Position numbers and translations under genes: made by a program. Positions 1 to 4,088 of a DNA stretch of 11,362 nt are shown here, piece by piece (position 1 is the stretch's first letter; every line of letters starts with the position of its first letter). A model generated the notes under the pieces. It was given only the letters and a program-made list of their open reading frames with translations, was not told where the DNA came from and did not search any database. The DNA comes from Bacillota bacterium. Lineage in GTDB: Bacteria; Bacillota; UBA4882; UBA8346. The stretch is from NCBI GenBank assembly GCA_023394955.1, contig JAEWZY010000071.1:1-11362 (forward strand), in the 5' to 3' direction.

Positions 1-1
1 C

Positions 2-127
2 TTGCTGTTGGAAGACGGCCAAGGCCGTCCCGTGGCCCTCTTCCGGAGCGAGTGGGCTTTCCGGTATGTAATGGAGAAAAACCCGAAGGTCCAGTTTTTG
101 ACGGCGCCGCCGCGAGAGGCTGGTTAA
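2..127 (+). CDS. C-terminal fragment of an unrecognised protein, cut by the window edge
   Basis: An open frame enters from the left edge and ends at TAA 125-127, giving 41 residues that finish in FLTAPPREAG. The composition is protein-like (charged and aromatic residues mixed, e.g. ALFRSEWAFRYVMEKNPK) and codon choice is C/G-rich like the tail genes, so I read it as the end of a real gene. I do not recognise the family. It is transcribed towards the prophage lysis genes, opposite to them, so it could be a host flank gene or a phage gene of another transcription unit. An internal perfect inverted repeat (GACGGCC-AA-GGCCGTC, 14-29) lies within it. Confidence is limited by the short visible length. 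Confidence 0.4.
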   Translation: MLLEDGQGRPVALFRSEWAFRYVMEKNPKVQFLTAPPREAG

Positions 128-143
128 ACGTTAGATTGCCCGG

Positions 144-302
144 ATGGGTGGTTCAGTGGATAATTATTTAAAAGAGAGCGACGGAGGAGACAAAGGAGAA
201 CTGATTAAAAGAGCCAAGGAAGCGGCGGCTTCTACCTTACCCGGGCTTTCCGTTTTGACTGTTTGGGCTAATCACAACCGCGCCTTAAAGGCGCGGTTGT
301 GA
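144..302 (+). CDS. Small hypothetical protein (52 aa) ending inside a hairpin
   Basis: ATG 144 to TGA 300-302 gives 52 residues; a GTG at 156 (48 aa) has GGGTGG five bases upstream and may be the better start, since no clear ribosome site precedes the ATG. It follows the preceding ORF by 16 bases, as in an operon. The N-terminal half is charged (NYLKESDGGDKGELIKRAKE) and could be helical; the last eleven residues are encoded by the inverted repeat at 270-304, which is odd for a conserved protein and lowers confidence. No family recognised. It converges with the minus-strand gene that stops at 305. Confidence 0.35.
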   Translation: MGGSVDNYLKESDGGDKGELIKRAKEAAASTLPGLSVLTVWANHNRALKARL

Positions 303-304
303 TT
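270..304. terminator. Perfect 15-bp hairpin between convergent ORFs
   Basis: AATCACAACCGCGCC (270-284) and its exact complement GGCGCGGTTGTGATT (290-304) flank the loop TTAAA. The stem contains the plus-strand stop TGA at 300-302 and abuts the minus-strand stop at 305-307. Its place between two convergent reading frames suggests a bidirectional terminator, but neither side carries a real U-tract (plus side CTAAAAAC; minus side AGCCCAAAC), so it may act as an RNA 3'-end stabiliser or a Rho-assisted end instead. Confidence 0.5.
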
Positions 305-850
305 CTAAAAACTGCATTGTACCCCGGCCATGATCCGGGTATTGAGATCCATTTCCACCCGGCCAAACATGGCTACATTAACTGAGCCAAACTCAAACAG
401 CGGAAAATCCCGCTGGATGAAGCCACCCGGGTTAACTGTATCTGAATCCGTCACAACATAAGCGCCGATATGCCAAACTTTCCGTGGCGCCTCTGCAGGC
501 AGTTTATATTTGACATTTATTTCGGCGCTATAAAACTTGGTGTCGACAAATAATTGTTCGCCACTTCGCTCTACCATTGTTTCTCCGATAACCTTCACTT
601 CAGCGTTTTCAGTGGCAAATTCGCCGGTGACGGGGACAGTCACTTTAAAATCATTAAGTATCGATCGATCGTCCAGATTGGCTGGTTGATGGGGAATAAC
701 CGCTTGCCCGGAAATATTACCGCCGGCAACCGGCTCCTTAACGGTTATGACGACCGGCTTCGGACTGGATTTCGGTTGGGTCAAAAATTTGACCGACAAA
801 AAAGCCGTAACCAGCGCGCCGATTAATACCCCAATAAATATTTTTTTCAT
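305..850 (-). CDS. Membrane-anchored protein of unknown function, next to lysis genes
   Basis: 181 residues starting MKKIFIGVLIGALVTAFLSV: two lysines followed by one hydrophobic segment at about residues 4-25, giving an N-terminal anchor or uncleaved signal. Residues 26-60 are Pro/Val-rich and linker-like. The rest (about 65-181) alternates hydrophobic and polar residues as in beta structure, with a conserved-looking VWHIGAYVV and a C-terminus ending QCSF. AAGGA lies 12 bases upstream of the ATG, rather far. It is the last minus-strand gene, downstream of the endolysin. The single anchor plus periplasmic domain recalls the geometry of spanin components, but no spanin or lipoprotein motif is visible and I do not assign that. 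It ends directly at the hairpin at 270-304. Confidence 0.65.
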   Translation of the reverse strand: MKKIFIGVLIGALVTAFLSVKFLTQPKSSPKPVVITVKEPVAGGNISGQAVIPHQPANLDDRSILNDFKVTVPVTGEFATENAEVKVIGETMVERSGEQLFVDTKFYSAEINVKYKLPAEAPRKVWHIGAYVVTDSDTVNPGGFIQRDFPLFEFGSVNVAMFGRVEMDLNTRIMAGVQCSF

Positions 851-865
851 GATCGTAAATGTTCC

Positions 866-964
866 TTATTCCGCGCTAAAAATTTTAATACCCGCCATGG
901 CAACCGGGAAGCCGCTCCCGATGTCAATCCTCTGATCGTAATCGGGATGCCCATCACCATTCAA
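866..964 (-). other. Possible displaced C-terminal extension of the endolysin or 32-aa ORF
   Basis: In the minus-strand frame that overlaps the endolysin stop there is a coding-like stretch from TTG 964 to TAA 866-868: 32 residues including NGDGHPDYDQRIDIGSGF and ending IKIFSAE. It fills the gap between the endolysin and the next gene. Removing one G from the G5 run at 965-969 would join it in frame to the endolysin, just before that gene's present stop at 954-956. The NGDGHPDYD part resembles an Asp-rich calcium-loop pattern, which is only suggestive. It could instead be a tiny separate gene or chance. Confidence 0.3.
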
Positions 965-1841
965 CCCCCGGCAGCCAGGCTAAGGGATTGGGGTTTTTGA
1001 TTCCTCCAAGATAAGGATCGAACAACATGAAAACTAAGTCAATATGGAGAAAACTACCGCCGTATTGCCGCCAACCGGTCCGCGCCGGGGGATAGCCCAG
1101 TTCGACACTGGCGCGCCGGAACAAAGCCGCCAAATCCCGGGCCGTCCATCCTTTCGGTAGCGCCAAGTCCATCGCCGCCCCATACATATGGGGCGAATTG
1201 CCGGGCTTGGCCACATTACCACTGGGTCTCCCTTGGTGGGCTTTTAAGTCGGCCTGGTATAATTTTCCCTGATATTCCCGGGAGCGGTAACCCGAGTTGA
1301 TCAAAATCGGTTTTCCCAAGATGCTTCTGGCTCTTTCAAAGACTTGAATCAGGGGCTCAAAGATCATTACTTCTCCAGTGTCTTTCTGTCCGAACTCCCC
1401 TTGACTGATATGGTCGGAGATATGGCTTTGCCCCTTAACGGTTAAAAACGGGACCGCCTCCCGGGTCCCGTCCCTCTTGACTAGAGTATAAACATTCGCC
1501 ATTATTGCCACACCTTTCCGATGATTATGCCCGATAGCATAATAACGGTTTTTTCGAGTAAACTCCAGCATTTTGAACCGATGGCGCTCTTTACCCGCTC
1601 TGCGGTGGGTCGCGTTTTGGGCCTCCAGAACGCGGAGCCGTTCTTCATGTTTTAATAAGGTCCCGTTGGTCTTTTTGGTTTGTTCCAGTATCTGAACATT
1701 TTGGGCTTTTAAATTTCCGATAGCTTCCTTCATTTCTCCTAAAATATCAAAGAACTTTTCTTCCCATGACAAATGTATTACCGACTTTTTTTGAGTTATG
1801 TTTTCGACGCCAGGTAGGGACTGGGCGCGCGCATATTTCAT
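954..1841 (-). CDS. M15-family peptidase endolysin, ORF fused to an upstream coiled-coil protein
   Basis: The open frame is 295 aa, but its last 182 residues form a complete Peptidase_M15-like endolysin starting at ATG 1502-1500 (MANVYTLVKRDGT), preceded by AAAGGTG with 8-base spacing. I take that as the functional start. In that numbering SGYRS lies at 70-74, SPHMYGAAMD gives the zinc ligands His105 and Asp112, and LHIDLV supplies His153; this is the H-x6-D and HxD layout of metal-dependent murein peptidases that cut peptidoglycan cross-links. There is no signal peptide, so release would depend on a holin. The first 113 residues belong to an XhlA-like protein (separate entry) and are joined through an apparent +1 base insertion at 1571-1574. 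The peptidase part is confident; whether the fusion protein is made is not. Confidence 0.85.
   Translation of the reverse strand: MKYARAQSLPGVENITQKKSVIHLSWEEKFFDILGEMKEAIGNLKAQNVQILEQTKKTNGTLLKHEERLRVLEAQNATHRRAGKERHRFKMLEFTRKNRYYAIGHNHRKGVAIMANVYTLVKRDGTREAVPFLTVKGQSHISDHISQGEFGQKDTGEVMIFEPLIQVFERARSILGKPILINSGYRSREYQGKLYQADLKAHQGRPSGNVAKPGNSPHMYGAAMDLALPKGWTARDLAALFRRASVELGYPPARTGWRQYGGSFLHIDLVFMLFDPYLGGIKNPNPLAWLPGVEW
1502..1841 (-). pseudogene. XhlA-like lysis-associated coiled-coil/membrane protein, frame-disrupted
   Basis: Residues from WEEKFFDILGEMKEAIGNL through HEERLRVLEAQNATHRR form a charged coiled coil like that of XhlA-family phage proteins, which work with a holin at the membrane. 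The frame lacks the expected C-terminal membrane helix, but another frame supplies it: WSLLEKTVIMLSGIIIG then KVWQ and TAA 1504-1502, a stop sharing one base with the endolysin ATG (TAATG). Deleting one A from the AAAA at 1571-1574 would restore a roughly 112-aa protein with this tail. The start is also unsure: ATG 1841 has no ribosome site, while ATG 1861, with AGGT just upstream, opens a 7-codon frame ending ATGA at the 1841 start; one extra A in the A6 run would join them. Family assignment rests on architecture and gene order. Confidence 0.55.
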
Positions 1842-1873
1842 TTTTTAACTGGGAAGGTCATAATTTACCTCGA

Positions 1874-2347
1874 TTATTTAACTAGACATACAGCCACGCC
1901 ATATCCTTTTTGGGCGTCATACGGTGTTGTAACATCCATCACGTACCATCCCTGTTCCGCTTCATCTTTAGTTCCAATTCCATCATCGTTAGAATAGATA
2001 TAGTCTCCTGCTTGGACAGTATCATCTATTCTGACATGGATTTGTCCAAGCATACCGACAATATGCCATTCCGGACGACTGGCTCGGTCTTGATATTCCT
2101 GCTCCGGATCATAGTCAGGATCTTCGACCTCAACAGTTATAAGCGGTCTATCCTCTTCAGTTTGTCCTTCCCGTAGTTCCCAACTCGGGTCGGGAATCAT
2201 CTGTGTGATTATGACGCCAAATTCATCTCGGAAGAATCGTCCCTGCCAACAGAATCCCGCACCACCAAGAATTACTCCAGCAGTTTTTGAGATTACACCA
2301 AGATATCTTTTATCTGTACTGTTGGCTTTTCGAATCTTTTTACCCAA
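1874..2347 (-). CDS. Tail-fibre C-terminus with Peptidase_G2-like autocleavage domain (5'-truncated)
   Basis: From the TTG at 2347 this frame encodes 157 aa, but it is open up to 2461 and the upstream codons are clearly coding: FGDYGEYFESLDEQEIPAG leads into SLLGKKIRKANSTDKRYLGV. A DYxEYFE block, then a 'GVIS..GVILG' block, W-x-GRF-x-DEFG, a Pro/Asp-rich loop (DPDYDPEQEY), SRPEWHIVGMLGQIHVR and DDGIGTK match what I remember of Peptidase_G2-type C-terminal domains: intramolecular chaperones of phage tail fibres that fold the trimer and then cleave themselves off. No natural start is visible, so this is the 3' part of a fibre gene. It is one base out of frame with the repeat-bearing ORF upstream (2422-2832), which would be its natural N-terminal side. 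Confidence 0.6.
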   Translation of the reverse strand: MGKKIRKANSTDKRYLGVISKTAGVILGGAGFCWQGRFFRDEFGVIITQMIPDPSWELREGQTEEDRPLITVEVEDPDYDPEQEYQDRASRPEWHIVGMLGQIHVRIDDTVQAGDYIYSNDDGIGTKDEAEQGWYVMDVTTPYDAQKGYGVAVCLVK

Positions 2348-2421
2348 GAGAGAGATGATATACCCAGCAGGAATTTCTTGCTCGTCTAAACTTTCAAAAT
2401 ACTCGCCATAGTCGCCAAAAC

Positions 2422-2832
2422 TTAGTTTGATTGTAATGTTGTAGCAATTTGAATAGTTGGACTAGAGACTGGGTTTGACCAAATTTGCCATTTACGGTTA
2501 GCAGTTGAAGGAACATCCCAAGGATAATGATAACCACCAACAACAGAAAAATCAGAGTTACATACTACTCCAGCACTTGCATTAATCTGGACAAATCCAC
2601 CAGGACTAGCCATTATTGAATCATTACTTGCATTTATTTGACTCGATTGGGTCTGTATTGTTGCTCGAATACTTGCATTTATTTGAGAAAGTTGGCCGCC
2701 GAAGCTTGTTGTTGACTCAGAACTTGAGTTTATTTGACTGCGACTACCGCCTGTTATCGACTCCTCACTTGCATTTACTTGACTGCGGGTGGCGCTTGGC
2801 CTCTTTCTTGCGGCTGCTGAAAATGGCATCAT
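2422..2832 (-). CDS. SQINAS-repeat tail-fibre fragment, out of frame with its Peptidase_G2 part
   Basis: 136 aa. Residues 1-16 (MMPFSAAARKRPSATR) are a BRO-N coding segment read in another frame, so this is not a native N-terminus. Then come five copies of a short repeat beginning [SV]-Q-[IV]-N-[AS]-S, 15 or 17 residues apart, rich in Ser, Thr, Gly and Ala; the pattern resembles the 14-16-residue head repeats of trimeric surface proteins and phage fibres (Hep_Hag/YadA type), an inference from rhythm only. The end, VVGGYHYPWDVPSTANRKWQ, looks like the link to a C-terminal fibre domain, but the frame stops at TAA 2422-2424. An additional base near 2422-2425 would continue it into the DYGEYFES frame. 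No ribosome site of its own is obvious. Probably a degraded or recombined fibre gene. Confidence 0.5.
   Translation of the reverse strand: MMPFSAAARKRPSATRSQVNASEESITGGSRSQINSSSESTTSFGGQLSQINASIRATIQTQSSQINASNDSIMASPGGFVQINASAGVVCNSDFSVVGGYHYPWDVPSTANRKWQIWSNPVSSPTIQIATTLQSN
2575..2781 (-). repeat. Coding tandem repeat, alternating 45/51-bp period
   Basis: The 15-base core CAAATAAATGCAAGT (seen on the plus strand as ACTTGCATTTATTTG) recurs with few changes, its plus-strand form beginning at 2575, 2626, 2671, 2722 and 2767. The intervals are 51, 45, 51 and 45 bases, so the array is really a 96-bp two-step unit, encoding alternating 15- and 17-residue segments. The sequence between cores is much less conserved. 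Confidence 0.8.
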
Positions 2833-3038
2833 AAATTCCTAGTTCGCTAACTATAAGCATTTTACGTTTCCCATTGCCAGATTCCACCATGTGGGTTGAA
2901 ACCACCTCGCCGGTTAAACGACGATGTACTTCTTTGGCGTCAAGTTCTAAGGCATCGGTAATGTCTTGAAGAACCGCATTCGCCTTCATGCCAAACAAAC
3001 CTGATTTCGTAACCATTCCAAACTTCTGTTTTTAACAT
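2765..3038 (-). pseudogene. BRO-N domain antirepressor, frameshifted and 3'-truncated
   Basis: ATG 3038 is preceded by GGGATAGGTG with 7-base spacing and opens MLKTEVWNGYEIRFVWHEGE, the typical first strand region of BRO-N phage antirepressors. The frame then fails, but the next frame continues the family: LQDITDALELDAKEVHRRL, an ML-IVSELGIYDAIF block and SRKKEAKR. Between them the expected GEWWAV is missing: GAATGCGGTT would be GAATGGTGGGCGGTT with five bases restored (about 2975-2979). After KEAKR the usual domain end is replaced by the start of the SQINAS repeat DNA, in a different frame; the BRO frame stops at TGA 2765-2767. BRO-N proteins bind DNA or repressor to control phage gene expression. 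As sequenced the gene is inactive. The downstream frame alone has a start at 3016 but no good ribosome site. Confidence 0.75.
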
Positions 3039-3066
3039 GTTTTTTCACCTATCCCTTTCTAAATTT

Positions 3067-3114
3067 TGGAAAAAGAAAAAGATAGGAGGCCGGTTTTTAT
3101 CCGGCACCTATCTT
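3067..3114 (-). terminator. Strong minus-strand intrinsic terminator
   Basis: AAGATAGG (3079-3086) pairs with CCTATCTT (3107-3114) and GCCGG (3089-3093) with CCGGC (3101-3105), separated by a small 2/1-base internal loop and a 7-base apical loop. Read on the minus strand the stem is followed by TTTTTCTTTTTCC (3080-3068). It would stop minus-strand transcription arriving from the tail side, so the BRO/fibre/lysis genes further left would need their own promoter. Confidence 0.75.
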
Positions 3115-3125
3115 AAAACCACAAT

Positions 3126-3154
3126 TTGACAATCTGTTATGCAAGTGTTATCCT
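3126..3154 (+). promoter_or_regulatory. Sigma-70-type promoter with operator-like direct repeat
   Basis: TTGACA (3126-3131), a 17-base spacer, and TATCCT (3149-3154) with TG at 3146-3147 (extended -10) make a near-ideal promoter for the cassette, about 20 bases before the ATG at 3175. TGTTAT occurs at 3135-3140 and again at 3146-3151, exactly 11 bases apart, the second copy overlapping the -10. Ribbon-helix-helix repressors often bind such half-sites one helical turn apart, so autoregulation by the first gene is plausible. Confidence 0.7.
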
Positions 3155-3174
3155 TTAATTAAAGGAGGAATATC

Positions 3175-3324
3175 ATGGTAAAGCAAAGAATACTAACCGA
3201 ACAGCTACCGCCAATCAGAGTCCATCCCGGAACCATTGCCAAAATAGAAAAAATCTGTTCTGGCAAAATGCAGATTACAGATTTTATCAGGAAGGCCGTT
3301 TATGACAAGCTTAAGGAGGAATAG
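3175..3324 (+). CDS. Ribbon-helix-helix-like small DNA-binding protein
   Basis: 49 residues from ATG 3175, preceded by AAAGGAGG at ideal spacing. The segment LPPIRVHPGTIAKIEKICSG gives a short beta strand (PIRVHP) then helix one; TDFIRKAVYDKLKEE gives helix two, which is the pattern of CopG/Arc-type ribbon-helix-helix proteins: dimers that insert a two-stranded sheet into the DNA major groove. The length is typical. It is the first gene after the promoter at 3126-3154, and its stop TAG 3322-3324 is separated by one base from the start of the ClpP-like gene, whose ribosome site lies inside this gene, so the two are translationally coupled. Likely role: repressor of its own cassette. Family assignment is by pattern only. 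Confidence 0.7.
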   Translation: MVKQRILTEQLPPIRVHPGTIAKIEKICSGKMQITDFIRKAVYDKLKEE

Positions 3325-3325
3325 A

Positions 3326-3883
3326 ATGACTGAGAAAATCATCCCGCCCGATGAAGTATATGCATCACTAACTTCACAAATAAATGAAGACTTGGTTCAA
3401 AGAGTAGTCAATTGCTTTTCCGTCGCAATAAATAATAAAATTAAGGCAGTGCATTTGTTTATGTTTTCTCCAGGCGGAATGATTCCTGCGGCTGTTGCTA
3501 TTTATAATTTTTTAAGTAACATACCAATCGACCTTATTACCTATAACGGAGGCTATGTCGCATCCTCGGCTGTACTCATTTACTTGGCTGGAAAAGTTCG
3601 AAGAGCTAGCCCCAATTCCACTTTTTTGATTCATGAATCCACTCTCCAATTTTCCGGACCTATGAATGCAGAATTTTTGAAGGTTCGTTCCTCTTCCGTC
3701 GAAAGAGACAATGAAATTGTCGAGTCTATTTTGAGGAAACACATCTCCATTCATAATCCCAAAGGAAGAATTTTGGGGAATATTGACCAAATTATTGGAG
3801 CAGAAGAAGCAAAGTCGATTAAGTTGACTCATGAGATTGCCGATTTCGTATTGCCTCCAGGAAATCAATTGTTCAATATTTGA
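3326..3883 (+). CDS. ClpP-fold serine peptidase, orphan, in moron-like cassette
   Basis: 185 aa from ATG 3326, chosen because AAGGAGG lies six bases upstream; an ATG at 3302 would overlap that site and the previous gene. The fold markers of ClpP are in order: FSPGG (47-51, oxyanion region), GGYVASSA with nucleophile Ser80, PNSTFLIHES with His103, and NIDQIIGAEEA with Asp154. Spacing between them (about 30, 23 and 51) matches ClpP. No signal peptide or membrane segment is seen, so it should act in the cytoplasm. The N-terminus is short, and no Clp ATPase is nearby; it may use a host ATPase, work on peptides alone, or be a ClpP-like non-proteasomal hydrolase. Codon use is AT-rich compared with the tail genes, as in an acquired gene. 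The peptidase fold is confident; substrate unknown. Confidence 0.8.
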   Translation: MTEKIIPPDEVYASLTSQINEDLVQRVVNCFSVAINNKIKAVHLFMFSPGGMIPAAVAIYNFLSNIPIDLITYNGGYVASSAVLIYLAGKVRRASPNSTFLIHESTLQFSGPMNAEFLKVRSSSVERDNEIVESILRKHISIHNPKGRILGNIDQIIGAEEAKSIKLTHEIADFVLPPGNQLFNI

Positions 3884-3904
3884 AATAATCATAGGATGAT
3901 AACC

Positions 3905-3919
3905 TCCTTTCGGAAAGGG
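3905..3919 (+). promoter_or_regulatory. Hairpin that could hide a ribosome binding site
   Basis: TCCTTT (3905-3910) can pair with AAAGGG (3914-3919; one T-G pair) around a CGG loop. The AAAGGG is the ribosome site of the short ORF at 3928, and the left arm (ACCTCCTTTC, 3902-3911) equals the anti-Shine-Dalgarno tail of 16S rRNA. A short stem, so weak. Confidence 0.3.
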
Positions 3920-3927
3920 TGAATAAA

Positions 3928-4008
3928 ATGAAACGCTTACTTATAGCAACAATTATACTGTTGCTCTGGACTAGTCCGGCGCGCGATACATTTTACGAAT
4001 CATGTTGA
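3928..4008 (+). pseudogene. Signal-peptide-only remnant of an outer-membrane protein gene
   Basis: ATG 3928 with AAAGGGTG seven bases upstream encodes 26 residues: MKRLLIATIILLLWTSPA followed by RDTFYESC and TGA. The first part is a signal peptide almost superposable on that of the neighbouring outer-membrane protein (LLIAIFLLLWANPAWA), and the DNA also aligns (TTGCTCTGGACTAGTCCGGC against TTGCTTTGGGCTAATCCGGC). The homology stops abruptly at the GCGCGC after the Pro-Ala codon. I read it as the leftover start of a tandem duplicate or of an older barrel gene whose mature part was deleted. A leader peptide is the alternative; a bare 26-residue secreted peptide is less likely. Confidence 0.55.
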
Positions 4009-4019
4009 TTGCTCCTCTC

Positions 4020-4036
4020 TGGACATAAAATGTCCA
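4020..4036 (+). promoter_or_regulatory. 7-bp palindrome upstream of the outer-membrane protein gene
   Basis: TGGACAT-AAA-ATGTCCA is a perfect dyad. It contains TAAAAT (4026-4031), a possible -10, with TTGATT at 4005-4010 as a poorly spaced (15 bp) -35. As RNA it could form a short hairpin followed by TTGCTTTATTT, a weak terminator. Operator or weak terminator are both possible. Confidence 0.35.
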
Positions 4037-4088
4037 TTGCTTTATTTGGGAAACGATGGTATCTTTAAGTGAAAGGAGTTGATTGAAA

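Noticed and set aside
14..29. GACGGCC-AA-GGCCGTC inverted repeat as an operator or terminator
   Set aside because: It lies inside an open frame, has a two-base loop and no U-tract; too little to assign a function.
1839..1861. Seven-codon ORF MTFPVKK as a regulatory leader
   Set aside because: More simply explained as the true start of the XhlA-like gene displaced by one base in the A6 run; recorded with that gene instead.
2575..2781. CRISPR-like regularly spaced repeats
   Set aside because: Spacing is in codon multiples (45 and 51), the cores are only about 15 bp and read as SQINAS in one open frame; no cas genes are near.
3512..3892. Minus-strand ORF of 126 aa across the peptidase gene
   Set aside because: It is antisense to a frame with a complete ClpP triad, has no ribosome site, and its protein resembles nothing I know.
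3901..3912. Fragment of a 16S rRNA 3' end
   Set aside because: Only about ten bases match; none of the preceding conserved 16S sequence is present.
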